NCBI RefSeq assembly: GCF_900747795.2
Contig: NC_041396.2
Location: 37,020,674-37,084,673 of the forward strand
DNA length: 64,000 nt
Source: Erpetoichthys calabaricus
Taxonomy: Eukaryota; Chordata; Cladistia; Polypteriformes; Polypteridae
Direction: 5' to 3'
Both the position numbers and the translations under genes were made by a program. This document shows positions 23,508 to 35,848 of this stretch, in pieces. The notes under the pieces were generated by a model. The model made no database searches, was not told the DNA's origin, and saw only the letters and a program-made list of their open reading frames with translations. Each line of letters starts with the position of its first letter. Positions within the stretch are counted from its first letter, which is position 1.

Positions 23508-24436
23508 CAGTAATCCCTCCTCCATCGCGGGGGTTGCGTTCCAGAGCCACCCGCGAAATAAGAAAATCTGCGAAGTAGAAACCATATGTTTATATGGTTA
23601 TTTTTATATTGTCATGCTTGGGTCACAGATTTGCGCAGAAACACAGGAGGTTGTAGAGAGACAGGAACGTTATTCAAACACTGCAAACAAACATTTGTCT
23701 CTTTTTCAAAAGTTTAAACTGTGCTCCATAACAAGACAGAGATGACAGTTCCGTCTCACAATTAAAAGTAATGCAAACTATATCTTCCTCTTCAAAGGAG
23801 TGCGAGTCAGGAGCAGATCATGTCACAGAGATAGAGAAAAGCAAACAAATCAATAGGGCTGTTTGGCTTTTAAGTATGCGAAGCACCGCGGCACAAAGCT
23901 GTTGAAGGCGGCAGCTCACACCCCCTCTGTCAGGAGCAGGGGGAGAGAGAGAGAGAGAGAGAGAGAGAGTAAAGAGACAGAGAAAAACAAACAAGCAAAA
24001 ATCAATACGTGCCCTTCGAGCTTTTAAGTATGCGAAGCACCATGCAGCATGTCGCTTCAGGAAGCAGCTGCACAGAAGGTAGCAACGTGAACATAATCTT
24101 TCAGCATTTTTAGACGAGCATCCATATCGTCTAGGTGTGCGAACAGCCCCCCTGCTCAATCCCCCTACGTCAGGATCAGAGAAAGTCAGCGCAGGAGAGA
24201 GAGAGAGAAAAGTAAGTTGGGTAGCTTCTCAGCCATCTGCCAATAGCGTCCCTTGTATGAAATCAACTGGGCAAACCAACTGAGGAAGCATGTACCAGAA
24301 ATTAAAAGACCCATTGTCCGCAGAAATCCGCGAACCAGCAAAAAATCTGCGATATATATTTAAATATGCTTACATATAAAATCCGCGATGGAGTGAAGCC
24401 GCGAAAGGCGAAGTGCGATATAGCGAGGGATTACTG
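23508..24436. mobile_element. pogo/Tigger-like MITE
   Basis: 929 bases between TA duplications (23506-23507, 24437-24438). The ends are CAGTAATCCCTCC and AGCGAGGGATTACTG, with inner ATCGCGG-type repeats like Tigger ends. Unit 3 near 44145 still has the empty CAAATAAAAGTAAATGCA site. The interior has a (GA)n tract near 23940 and no transposase. Confidence 0.8.
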
Positions 24437-24539
24437 TAAAATCAAATGCATCATGGTCAGCATTAGCAGTAAGTTAAACCTCAATGAATTTGTGTTGTGG
24501 CCTGAGCCACAGAGAGTTGAGTCTAAAACAATCGTGTCC

Positions 24540-24800
24540 TGAAATTTGCAGGCATTGACCCCATGAGCTGGAACTTCTTGCAGAAGACCACGGCATCCGG
24601 CAATATGCTGTTCAAGAAGGAGTCAAGGAAAAGCGTAATCAACAGCTGGAGAACAGAAGACAACACAGAAATGCGGAAACAGCAAACTCAGACCTCTGAT
24701 ACTGTACACGTTCAGCCTGTGTCTGCAGCACCTGTGGGAAAGACTGCAATGCCAGGCTTGGGTTATTGAGCCACTCCAGATACTGCCCGCAACAGGACTG
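24540..24800 (+). mobile_element. Non-LTR retrotransposon C-terminal fragment
   Basis: One frame reads a Lys/Arg/Gln/Glu-rich linker and then CSTCGKDCNARLGLLSHSRYC-like zinc-finger residues, typical of the end of some LINE proteins. One stop falls in the middle. Family unresolved. Confidence 0.55.
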
Positions 24801-25119
24801 ATCAAGACTATTCAAGGTGTTACATTATCTTTCAAGATAAACGGATACCAACGGAGGTTCTTAGTAACTAATAAAAGAGTAAGAGTTTGGTTTAAAGCTC
24901 TTTATTTGTGACCATCAATTTTGTAGACCTGTCCTGTAACACTTCTTTCAAAACAGCCTCTGACACTCATGTTTACTAGATTATGACTTTTTCTGTAAGC
25001 TGTTTTAGATAACAACAACACCAACAACATTTATTTATATAGCACATTTTCATACAAAAAGTAGCTCAAAGTGCTTTACATAATGAAGAAAAGAAAAGTA
25101 AAAGACAAAATAAGAAAGT

Positions 25120-25246
25120 CTGCGGTGGGTTGGCACCCTGCCCGGGATTGGTTCCTGCCTTGTGCCCTGTGTTGGCTGGGATTGGCTCCAGCAGACCCCC
25201 GTGACCCTGTGTTCGGATTCAGCGGGTTGGAAAATGGATGGATGGA
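25120..25246 (+). mobile_element. SINE family I, 3' fragment
   Basis: Begins CTGCGGTGGGTTGGCACC and ends (GGAT)n. The duplication AAAATAAGAAAG occurs on both sides. Confidence 0.9.
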
Positions 25247-25577
25247 TGAAAATAAGAAAGTAAAATAAGACAACATTAGTTAACATAGAAAAGGAGTAAG
25301 GTTCGATGGCCAGGGTGGACAGAAAAAACAAAAAAAAAAAACTCCAGAAAGCTGGAGAAAAAAATAAAATCTGTAGGGGTTCCAGGCCACGAGACCACCC
25401 AGTCCCCTCTGGGCATTCTACCTAACATAAATGAAATAGTCCTCTTTGTAGTTAGGGTTCTCACTTGATGCTGATGGTCATACAGACTTCTGGCTTTTAA
25501 TCCATCCATCATTGTTGGAACATCATAGTGCTTTGGGTAGCGCCACCACCAAAAGGACACCGGAAAAGGAAACAGAA

Positions 25578-25855
25578 ATAATAATAATAATAATAAATTT
25601 TATTTATATTGCACTTTATATTTTAGCAATCCCAAAGTGCTACAGAGTAAAAATAGAATAATAAAATAAAAAAAAAAAAAAAAAAGAACAGAAGAGTCTA
25701 TAAAATACTTTAACAAAATGACTTTCTAAAAAGATGAGTTTTTAGGTTTCGCTTAAAGGCCTCAGTCGACTGTGGGGCTCTCAGGTAATCAGGGAGGGCA
25801 TTCCACAGCCTCGGCGCCACCGATGAAGAGAGAGTAGGGGTTAGTACAGATTTTA
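25578..25855 (-). mobile_element. Second LINE 3' end nested in the L2-like LINE
   Basis: The minus strand reads a LINE C-terminus with AVECPP-like and RNLKTHLFRK-like residues, then a T-rich stretch and (ATT)n. It breaks the host LINE at TCTCTTC; the 51270 copy of the host shows the unbroken sequence. Confidence 0.65.
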
Positions 25856-26976
25856 GAGCCACCATGAATAGTTATTATAATGAATTGGATATACAGAGTA
25901 TCAGGATTTAAATTAAAATGAAGTTATGAGAAGGCCATGTTAAAGTAATGTGTTTTCAGCAGTTTTTTAAAGTGCTCCACTGTATTAGCCTGGCGAATTC
26001 CTACTGGCAGGCTATTCCAGATTTTAGGTGCATAACAGCAGAAGGCCGCCTCACCACTTCTTTTAAGTTTTGCTCTTGGAATTCTAAGGAGACACTCAGT
26101 TGAGGATCTGAGGTTGCGATTTGGAATATAAGACGTCAGACATTCTGATATATAAGATGGGACAAGATTATTTAAGGCTTTATAAACCATAAGCAGAATT
26201 TTAAAGTCAATCCTGAATGACTCAGGTAACCAGTGTAGTGACATCAAAACTGGAGAGATGTGCTCGGATTTTCTTTTCCTTGTTAGGATTCTAGCAGCTG
26301 CATTCTGCACTAGTTGCAAACGATTGATGTCTTTTTTGGGTAGTCCTGAGAGGAGTGCATTACAGTAATCTAGTCGACTGAAAACAAATGCGTAGAACTA
26401 ATTTCTCTGCATCTTTCAATGATATAAGAGGTCTAACTTTTGCTATGTTTCTTAAGTGAAAAAATGCTGTCCTAGTGATCTGATTAATATGCGATTTAAA
26501 ATTTAGATTACAGTCAACGATTACCCCTAAGCTTTTTACCTCCGTTTTGATAAAAGCGTCTGCTACATAAATAAGTGTTAAATGTAGGCAGGGTCAGTAA
26601 CGAGTGGATGCCAGTAATATTTCCCATTATGTTCTAATGATAGTATGGTGTAAGGACTGCATTGATAAACTTTGGTGCTCACTTCACAGAAGTAGATGCC
26701 ATGTTGGCCGCAATGTGTATTCCAGAGTATGGTTTTCGATTTCTTTTAGACTCTGGGCACTGTATCTTGTCAAAGTGTAAGATGATGTTCACCAGTAACA
26801 GACTTTCTACTGAATAAAGCTGAATTGATATAGTTAGTTAATACTAAGTGCCTCTGCTCTTGATTTTCCTTGTAGACTCCCTTTCTCTTTTTGTGTTTCT
26901 GCCCTGATGTTTCTCCTTAGGGTGTGTGTCTGGCGTCATCCTGCCTACAATTCCCATCAGAGTGAGCTGCTGCCAC

Positions 26977-27103
26977 TATAACCCAAGACACCTGAGCACA
27001 CAGCAGCACTTGAATTTCAGATGGAACTGAACTACATTCACAGGTCATTCATGACAGGACTTTTCAGCGTGGTGTTTGTCGAACAGCACTTCCACATAAA
27101 AAG
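26977..27103 (+). promoter_or_regulatory. Candidate promoter and noncoding exon 1 of V1R-3
   Basis: TATAAC at 26977-26982, a slightly weaker TATA box than in the other copies, then the conserved block ending AAAAAG|GTAAG at 27103/27104. The next conserved acceptor is at 35839, so the intron would be about 8.7 kb, enlarged by insertions. The conserved short frame in the block is open here too. Confidence 0.55.
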
Positions 27104-29467
27104 GTAAGAAAAAGTCTTGACTCTTTAGTATGTCATGTTAATTTCTACTTAAATTAGGGTAGAAGTAATAATCAAATGTAAGGGAAGAACACATTAACAC
27201 GACAGTGACTTCAGATGTATCACCCAATCAGAAACAAAACAGATAAACTGAAATTCTGCAGGTGGTCTTGTCAAGAGGTCAACATGGTTTCCATCAAGTA
27301 GTAGCAGTCTTGATCACATTAAATGCAAAATAAGTTTAACATTACCAACTCGAAGACATGCTAAAAGATTCATTCTGTTTACTGAGCTTGCCAATTTTAA
27401 TACAGGATGCAAGTTAGACGCAGCCCAGGACTAGATGCCAATCTACTGCAAGATGTGCTCATACATGAACTGAAATGATTTCAAACTGGGACAAACGCCA
27501 CTGTATGTTTATGTCTGAGACATGGACAAATCTAAGAATAAAAGCAGGCAAACATGCAGAGAACGTGCAAACTTGACAAAGAGAGGAGCTGTGAGGTGGC
27601 GCTGCTAAAAACCTATTAATTATCAAATCCTTTAAATTCAATTGAGGATCACAAGAGGGTGTTAATTTATCCAGTTTATAAAAGTCAAAGAGACAGAATT
27701 TTTAAAGCTTTCTGTACTCCTACCAATATCCTTCCATCTTATCAGTTTATCTTTTCCGTCTCGAATAGTGCAGGGAGCTGGAGTCATTCTGTTAATGTTC
27801 TCTGTCCTCATATAATATTATAAGATCCTAAAAAGGCACAAGGATTATCTACATTGACTATGAGGGTGTGATGATGCACGTAGACCTGAGAGCTGAGTTT
27901 CACAATTTGTTGCTATCATGTGATAATTCCGCGTAACAAAAAAATCTCCAAAAATAAACCAGGGTAGAAGCATGGTGGCTCAGTGGTTTGAGTTGAAACC
28001 CAAAAGGACCAGAATCCTAAGCTGGAATTTCATGTCTCTTAATGCATTTGCCCGGTGTTTCAGTTGTTTTTCCTCAGGGTACTCATTAGGGATTTGAAAT
28101 TGACTTAAGAGAAGATATGATTGAGTGTACATTGTGATAAACTCATAACCTGCCCAATGCAGTGTACTGCCTTGCACTCAGTGATGCTCCAGCTCTGCCC
28201 CACCACCCTGAACGAGATTAAACAACTTTTAGAATGCTATGCTGCAATTCCTTAAAATAATTACAACTTCCTCTACCTGTAAGGAGTAAACTAAGCCATA
28301 TGGGACCTCCAACAAAGGCATCTGGCCAATGCTACAAAATATGAAAAAACTGAAAATGTAACAGATGGCCTAAAACCTTTCTTTTCTGCAAACTTTTAAA
28401 AACTGATGTTCAGTGATATGAATTCAAGATATAAAAAGAATAGAAAAAAAGAAAAAACATCTATCAGGGCCAGCCTCTTAACAGGTCCTAAAAGTGATTA
28501 AAAGAGAGCCAACTCTTTATTCACAGACCCCCAATATGGAAGAGAAGGGAGCACACTGGAATTCCTCATTTTTTTAACTGTTTGGAGCAGTGCACAAAAT
28601 CATTTGCAGCCATCAGCATTAATCCAAGATGATTTTGTACCTAAAGTTTATTGTACTTATACTGTACATCAACAACATATCTTCTAAAGAACACAGTCTT
28701 AAGGGAAGTGCAGTGCTTTAACGTGGAAACACCTTAAAGTTAGGGGCCAATTCAACTGCATCCGTTAGTGAGTTACTAGTAAAGGACAAGGTCTTACTGT
28801 AATAGATGATTTGTCTGGTGTTAATAGAATGTATAACACACCAGAAACAACTCTTAAAACAGGAACTACAGTGATGAATAAAATGATTTGTGCAAAACGT
28901 AATTTGCAGCAAAATCTGATATTTCTGCTTCACACACACACACAAATCACAAAACAAATTTCATTTCTCTTCCTGCCGTTGTCAAAAGAAGAAAGATGTT
29001 TAGCTCTGTCTGGAAATGTGTACATGTATTAATTCCACAGGCATATGCCTGCCATTTAGCTTTTAAATAAATCACTGGACTCACTACCTGCCATGTGTTG
29101 ACATTTATTTTGTCGAGCTGCCAGTTGTGTTCTGGTAGCATGATCCCTATTTTAAACATTATGATGTCAATATGGGTGATTGGTATTGGAGATAGAAAAA
29201 TTTTTTTTTACTGAAGCAGTCATGACGAGGATAGGGTTGTGTCTAGAAAGGCTTTAGGGGGCACTTCTACTGAAAACATATACCTTCTCTTACCTGTGTA
29301 GGGTCTTTTTAATGTGGATCCTCAGTAAAATGTCCAATTACCTTTTCTATCTGACGTTTAAGAGCACCTGGAGGTTTTCAGTCCACATTTAATTCTATAT
29401 CATGTTACTCTATCAGTATATACACCTACATTTTGTTCTGTATCGTGCTACTGTATTCATTCAGTGT
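27104..29467. other. Unit DNA, presumed start of V1R-3 intron 1
   Basis: Paralogous to 16263-17380 and 52353-55900. An old SINE lies near 27970-28190. No gene seen. Confidence 0.45.
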
Positions 29468-29468
29468 G

Positions 29469-29683
<215 letters not shown>

Positions 29684-29702
29684 CAGGAGCATTCTCCTCA
29701 CC

Positions 29703-30095
29703 ATACTGTTCACACTTCTACCCTCAGGCAGGAGGTATAGAAGTATGAAATGCAGAACTTCCAGGCTAAAGAACTGTTTCTTTCCCAAGGCCATTAGATT
29801 CCTAAATAACTGACTGGAGTTTATAACTGTGGTTCACCTCATTCTATGTACCTCCACAACTGCATTTGACTTGTCCATCACACACCTAACTGCACATTAC
29901 ACTTTATACTGTATTTCTATTCTGTTTTTATACTTTATGCTGCCTCTGTTACTTATTATCTATCTGCTACTTATTATTTATGTTTATCGTTATACGTTGG
30001 TTTTGTCATTTGGTGTGGAGAGCAAAGAAAGAATTTCATTGTACAGGGAAACGTGTTTCCTTACTGTGCACATGACAATAAACTTTGAATTTGAA
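29703..30095 (+). mobile_element. LINE 3' end
   Basis: Reads the LINE C-terminal words [11 protein letters not shown] and [15 protein letters not shown], then a 3' UTR ending GACAATAAACTTTGAATTTG. Short CTCACC/CTCAACC flanks are a possible duplication. Units 1 and 4 lack it. Clade not settled (Rex1- or L2-like). Confidence 0.7.
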
Positions 30096-31062
30096 CTCAA
30101 CCACTTAATGAAAACACTTAGTTAACTGCAGCAGAGTAAATAGAAATACAAACCAGAGAAGAACTTTGCTCAGTTTAATATTATAATGTTCAAATGATTA
30201 ATATTAAATAATCTTAAATGCAGAAGAAATTCAAGATGTGGCAATAAATACCATACAATATGGTGGTGGCAGATATTCAGTTTTTAGGCTGTTCTATTTT
30301 CACATTATTTTTTGGCATCATAGCCTCTTCTACACTGCACTGATCAACTTTATATAGTTATATATAGGCAGGTTCCTGTTCCCAGAAGCAATTTTACCTT
30401 ATTTCTGTGGCTCAGTCACTTTCCTGTTTTCTGAGCTGGTACACTCACCTCTTATCTGAGGCTCATAAAAATTAGGTTTCCTGCCTCTGTCCAGCTCTGT
30501 TCCTTGCAGCCCGCAAAAGTAACCTACACATCCAATGCCAGAAGCAGCAATGCTTGCCTGTGCAACTCCAGCACATGTGCCAATTCTCAGCAGGCTGTAT
30601 TCTTCCTCTGAGTGACAAGCTTAACTTATTTTTTAAAGACAGAACATAACAGACGATCACTAGAAATACATGATGCTAAAAATTATACAAATGACAGTTC
30701 ATAGCAGCAAAGAAAAATAAGATTTAGCAAGTAAAATTAATTTTGTGCAGTTCTCAACTCAATTCATTTCTATTAGCATCATTGATGAGTATAACTCAAG
30801 CCTCTCATGTAGTAATTTTTGTTGTGGAGAAAACACCCTAGTGAGCACGATTGTGCACTTCGCCATGTCTTTGTGTGTATACAACATGTTTTTAAAAATG
30901 CACTGTGGTTCTCTGATGCGATATGAACAAGAGGCATAAATAGTATTGATTTGACTGGTATGTGACAGATTACATCCATTATACAGGTAAACACAAAAGT
31001 GTCAGTGAGGCTGTAGGGAGCAGCAGACCTTATTTTCACACACACGCACAAAAACACTTCAC
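30096..31062. other. Unit DNA
   Basis: Paralogous to 545-800 plus 2105-2900 and to 57500-57850. No gene seen. Confidence 0.5.
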
Positions 31063-31298
31063 ATCGCTGCTGCCTCGCAGTTAGGAGACCCGGGTTCGCT
31101 TCCCGGGTCCTCCCTGCATGGAGTTTGCATGTTCTCCCCGTGTCTGCGTGGGTTTCCTCCGGGCGCTCCGGTTTCCTCCCACAGTCCAAAGACATGCAGG
31201 TTAGGTGGATTGGCGATTCTAAATTGGCCCTAGTGTGTGCTTGGTGTGTGGGTGTGTTTGTGTGTGTCCTGCGGTGGGTTGGCACCCTGCCCGGGATA
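31063..31298 (+). mobile_element. SINE family I, both ends missing
   Basis: Runs from GCTGCTGCCTCGCAGTTAGG to CACCCTGCCCGGGA, without box A and without the (GGAT)n tail. Confidence 0.85.
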
Positions 31299-32261
31299 GG
31301 GGCTTGGGACTTTGTCACCATGTTTCCCACAGTTAGTTAGATGTAACCTCACTAACAACTAATCACACCATGAGAATTTATAACTGATGCAAAATCTTAC
31401 ATTAAAGAGCCATCAAAGGCTCCCTATAAAAGTAACGATTTTAAAAGCATTTGCAGATACAGCACTACTTCCAGAAACAGATGACAACTCTGTCAGATTT
31501 GTCATCTACTGACAATATGCTCACAAGCATCACTCCTGGCGTAAGAAGACAAAGACCGCAACAACTAAACTTATAAATCTGACGCGAACCTGCTACATGA
31601 CCCTGATTTGAATAATTCAATTTGAATGTTTTTAATCTCTAACATTTATAATGGTTATTTCTGCAAATAAGCATTAGTAATAATTGAAATAAACTTTGGG
31701 ATTTACCTTTACTGAAACTGTCTTATTGTCTTCTGGCATTTAGCAATAAGTGTCAATATAAAGAGCAGTGCACGTTCAAGTTAAGTTCTTTTAGGGGTAG
31801 CTATTTGAGAACGGACTAACATATACATGGCTCATCAAAGGAAGAGTTTCAGACTAGCACTTGGCTTCTGTTAGAGTGTTTGTTGAGCCCTTTCAAATGT
31901 AGATATCTGGGCATGGGGCGCCATAGCCTTGAATCCTGGCAGAAGTACAGCTCCTGAAGTGGCTCTTGGCCATTGTTAAAGTATTCAGAAGTCTAGTTCT
32001 TCCAAGTGAAGCAATCCGAAGGTGGACAGATATATCCATGAATCCCGGCAGGTGTGCAGCTCATGAGCAAAGCAGCTTCTGGCCATTGATAAGGTATTCC
32101 TCTCCGTGAGAAGAACGTGCGATCAACCACAAAGTACTGTACAGTGTGTTGGATGGAGAATTAAGTGATCAGTGAACCGTAAATAAGTAAGTAATGCAGA
32201 TGTATGTGAAAATCAAGGCTAATAATTCAGGAATTTTCATTATTACCTTGACCACCAATAC
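31299..32261. other. Unit 3 specific DNA
   Basis: No match in units 1, 2 or 4 and no gene or element recognised. Confidence 0.4.
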
Positions 32262-33005
32262 AACATTTTTAGAGCAACATTTCCCACTGGTCTGCTGTGT
32301 TGGCATAGAAGGTGAACAACGACCAACCCTGGACAAAACATTACTCCTAAATACTGCTCCGATGGTTGTGTTTGATTTACAATAGCAGCATGGCAGATGG
32401 ATTGCAGCAGACCCTGTTATGAAACCCCATCCACTGAACAGATAATCACGCTCAGTTAACAGCAGCAGCATAGTAGGTGGATTATAGCCGATCCAGGATA
32501 ACCTCCTAAACCCCTGTTCTGATGATTGTTCTGATGATCATGCTCGATACACCAAAAAGGAAAAGCATTGACAATACCGCTTGATTCATGTAGTGATTCG
32601 ATGCTCTGGTTATCATGTGGGACCCCAACACTGCTTTGACAAATCAAGTGTGATTGTTAAAGTGAGGTTAGGGTGGCAGTTGTCCCTCGTGCATCAGAGC
32701 GTTAGATGAATCAAGATGACGAACATCAATGCTTTTCCTCCTTGGTGAATCGAGATTAATCGTCAGAGCAGGGATTAGGGTTGTTGTCTAGGATTGGCCA
32801 CGATCCATCTATGATGCTGCTGCTGTGAATTGAGTGCAACCATTTGACCAGTGAATAGGGTTTTGTCCGGGGTCGGCCACGATCCACCTTTGATGCTGCA
32901 CAGTGAATTGAGTATGATTGTTGGAGCGGTGAGGGGTTGGTGGGGGTTGGTCTGGGGTCAGCCACTGCCCACCTGCAATGCTACGGCCCACAGGTGGGGA
33001 AATAC
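32262..33005. repeat. Large imperfect palindrome built from short repeats
   Basis: The left arm (about 32262-32560) is an imperfect inverted copy of the right arm (about 32700-33005). Each arm holds direct repeats of 75-100 bases around GCCACGATCCACCTTTGATG and GTGAATTGAGT. The right edge TGGGGAAATACTGG resembles a hAT end. Unit 4 keeps only the right arm (59566-59915). Confidence 0.65.
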
Positions 33006-33668
33006 TGGACTAATGGATACACTCTAGCCCCCTATTACAGCCCTTGTTCTAAAGGTTCACTGCAGTTGTTTACATGCAAGCCCTTTGAGTCAATTGGTTT
33101 GGATGGCTGAGCAGCTTGGAGGAAAGAAGTGAAATTGCATTGATAGTAAATTCCTGGAAAACTCTCTCTAATTATATGACATAATCAGGAAATCAATATT
33201 AAATAATGAAAATAAACATTTTTATGAAACAGAATTTTATAGTATTTCTCACAATTTAAAAGTTATAATGTATGCATTTTTACTTACCGTAGCTATTGCT
33301 TAAATGAACATTTAATATCAAAAACTCTGAAAGCTTCTAAAACGTAACGGGTGCAGTGGTATTTCATTTTCCCCATAACCTTGTAAAACTCAGAGTTATC
33401 CCATATACAGTATCCTCTTTATAAAGTTTCTGTTTGTCTCTCAAGCTTTCTATCTGCATTCATGCTTTAGAAATCATTTAAGGTGAGCCCAATCCAAAAT
33501 TAGTGGTCATCAGAAGGGATTTTGAGACTTAACATGAAAGGTGGCAATTTTGCTCCATCATTTTGAGCAGGAGATGATGTTTTTGCAAAGATGTCATATT
33601 TATATCTTTAGGGTGCTAAATCATCCTAAACAACAAGTCCTAATGATATCTATCACATGGGGTAATGC
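33006..33668. other. Unit DNA upstream of V1R-3
   Basis: Paralogous to 4660-5920, 18420-18920 and 59916-60738. No gene seen. Confidence 0.55.
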
Positions 33669-34212
33669 TTCTAGGGCAGGCCTATCCAAACGGCTGCTTG
33701 TGGGCCACATGTGGCCCAGAAATATCTTCCAGGTGGTCCAGCATGTGGTCCTGTCAGGGCTCCAGACTGCAGCTAAGATGGTCTCAAATGCAACCAAAAA
33801 TGGTCTTTGCCAATTATCATTTCTACTTAGTTTTCCATTTTCAAATGAAATTATTGAAACTTTAAACTAATTATATTGTAACAGATGCAAGAGGCAATTT
33901 TTTATTGTTAGGAGGATTTGCCGTTAACATATGTGTTGGTACAGGTTCCCCCTTGCATATCCCTGAGCCGCATAAGGGTGCTAGGTGCCACATGCGAAAA
34001 TGACATCAGACTTGGAGACGCGCGCATGAAAATATTGCTAAGTACATGGCGCTGCTGATAGGACGGCCGTGTATTCCAAATGGTGAATTTTAATGAGAGG
34101 TTGGTTACGCTTATGCCAGAATAATGAATGAAAGGCTGAATATGACGCAACCCGTCATCAAAACAAATGGTAGGCCTGCAAAATTTGAAATTCCTTTGCC
34201 CATCATATAGGT

Positions 34213-34545
34213 ATCCATCCATCCATTTTCCAACCCGCTGAATCCAAATACAGGGTCACGGGGGTCTGCTGGAACCACTCCCAGCCAACACAGGGCAGGG
34301 AACCAATCCCGGGCAGGGTGCCAACCCACCGCAGGACACACACAAACACACCCACACACCAGCCACAAAACTAGGGCCAATTTAGAATCACCAATCCACC
34401 TAACCTGCATGTCTTTGGACTGTGGGAGGAAACCCACGCAGACACGGGGAGAACATGCAAACTCCACGCAGGGAGGACCCAGGAAGCGAACCCGGGCCTC
34501 CTAACTGCGAGGCAGCAGCGCTACCACTGCGCCACCATGCCACCC
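34213..34545 (-). mobile_element. SINE family I replacing 396 bases of the hAT element
   Basis: Near full-length minus-strand SINE without a target duplication. Unit 4 has 396 other bases (61296-61691) at exactly this spot, so its arrival coincided with a deletion. Confidence 0.85.
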
Positions 34546-34849
34546 ACATGGAAAACAAGATTTAGTAAAAATAGTAATAATAATGATAATTAATAATTCA
34601 TTACTTGACACCCTAGAACTCTGGACAAAGACATTTTAAAGATAAATCATTAAAATAAATGTACCAATCCACTTTCATGCCATACGTGGTGTGGTGCCTT
34701 GCTCTTAAACATTTACTCAGGTAGTTTTTTTCTGGGTGGGGAGGGAGACAATTTAAACAGGAAAGGCTTTGTTGTGGAACTCAAATATTTTAAGTTCTAT
34801 GAAAAAAAAAATCCATTGCCCACCTGTTTAAATTGGGGAAGGATCTCAT

Positions 34850-34906
34850 ATAGATAAATAGATAGAGATAGATAGATACTTTATTAATCCCAAGGGGAAA
34901 TTCACA
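34850..34906 (-). mobile_element. LINE tail only, with short GATA repeat
   Basis: AGATAAATAG... then ACTTTATTAATCCCAAGGGG and AAATTCA, flanked by CATAT on both sides. Unit 4 near 62040 has the empty site ATCTCATATTAC. Confidence 0.8.
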
Positions 34907-35002
34907 TATTACAAAAGGGAAGCAAACGTTATTGCTAATACTGTGCACTTTTTTGATTTTGTACACTTTCAGATGTGTCTGGGTCAGATATGAACAAAAT
35001 GT

Positions 35003-35305
35003 CAGTCATTTTCCAACCCGCTATATCCTAACAGAGGGTCACGGGGGTCTGTTGGAGCCAATCCCAGTCAGCACAGGGTGCAAGGCAGGAATAAACCCTG
35101 GACAGGGCACCAGCCCACTGCAGGGCACACACACACCCACACACTAGGGACAATTTAAGATCACCAATGCACCTAACCTGCATGTCTTTGGGAGGAAACC
35201 CACAAAGACACGGGGAGAACATGCAAACTCCACGCAGGGAGGACCTGGGAAGTGAACCGGGTCTCCTTACTGAGAGGCAGCAGCACTACCACTGCGCCAC
35301 CCTGC
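35003..35305 (-). mobile_element. SINE family I, diverged subfamily
   Basis: Has CGCTATATCCTAAC where the other copies have CGCTGAATCCGAAC. A duplication ACAAAATGT flanks it (34994-35002, 35306-35314). It is shared with unit 4 (63501-63786). Confidence 0.85.
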
Positions 35306-35826
35306 ACAAAATGTTTATTTTTTATTTCAAAAAGTGGAAAAAAAACTATTACTTCAGATTCTGTTTAGTTATAGCTTTTTTGTTTTTTTTTATTCACTTT
35401 CTGATATGCCTGTGTCAGATGTGACCAGATGTAAATGGGAAACAATGAATGAACATTACTTGTTTTTAATACATTAATTTGTGTTGATTTAAAATTGGTC
35501 ATTACCTGCTGCTTACCCATTGCTGAAAATGTCTGGTTCAGTTAAATTTCTTGATTTGAAAATCTTGCCCAAATGAAATTGTAATTGAAGACCCCTGCTC
35601 TAGGGTGTCCTATATGATACTGAGTTATGGAACATACCAGTTTAGTTGAGTGGAGGATCATGGTAGAATCCAAATGAATCTGTATATAGAAAAGTATTCA
35701 AGGAAACAGTTCAAAGTACATAAGAGAATGTGCGTGGCTGATGTACAATGGAGGATTAAAGATCTTACTAATATTTTGTACAATGCAGCCATATTACTTA
35801 AGATACTGTTCATATAGTTCAATATC

Positions 35827-35839
35827 TACTCTTTTTCAG
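35827..35839 (+). promoter_or_regulatory. 3' splice acceptor before V1R-3
   Basis: CTCTTTTTCAG, nine bases, then ATG, as in copies 1 and 2. Confidence 0.72.
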
Positions 35840-35848
35840 GATAACTTC

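Larger units (their letters stand above)
25013..26540 (-). mobile_element. L2-like LINE, 5' truncated, with two nested elements
   Basis: The minus-strand end of the reverse transcriptase is open over 25924-26319 and has [40 protein letters not shown] and [15 protein letters not shown]. Its 3' end carries (TTG)n. The flanks read GTTTTAGATA and GTTTTGATA, a likely target duplication. A SINE (25120-25246) and another LINE end (25578-25855) are inserted in it. The paralogous family copy at 50088-51695 shows the uninterrupted order. Confidence 0.85.
17383..28500 (+). repeat. Tandem duplication unit 2 (receptor V1R-2)
   Basis: Second paralogous unit. It joins unit 1 inside a stretch that continues differently in units 3 and 4. 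It lacks the roughly 2 kb segment seen at 1-2200, 28600-30400 and 55500-57490. The receptor lies at 19174-20130 and the exon-like block near 26977-27103. Confidence 0.78.
33677..35597. mobile_element. hAT-type element, nonautonomous, unit 3 copy
   Basis: Ends CAGGCCTATCC and GAAGACCCCTG. The 8-base duplication TTCTAGGG/CTCTAGGG flanks it (33669-33676, 35598-35605). Units 1 and 2 lack it near 5905 and 18915. Unit 4 shares it, so it predates the 3/4 duplication. No transposase recognised. Two SINEs and one LINE tail are nested inside. Confidence 0.75.

Noticed and set aside
32756-32991. Short minus-strand frame repeated at 59713-59895
   Set aside because: Conserved only because the block was recently duplicated; it lies in the palindrome subrepeats.
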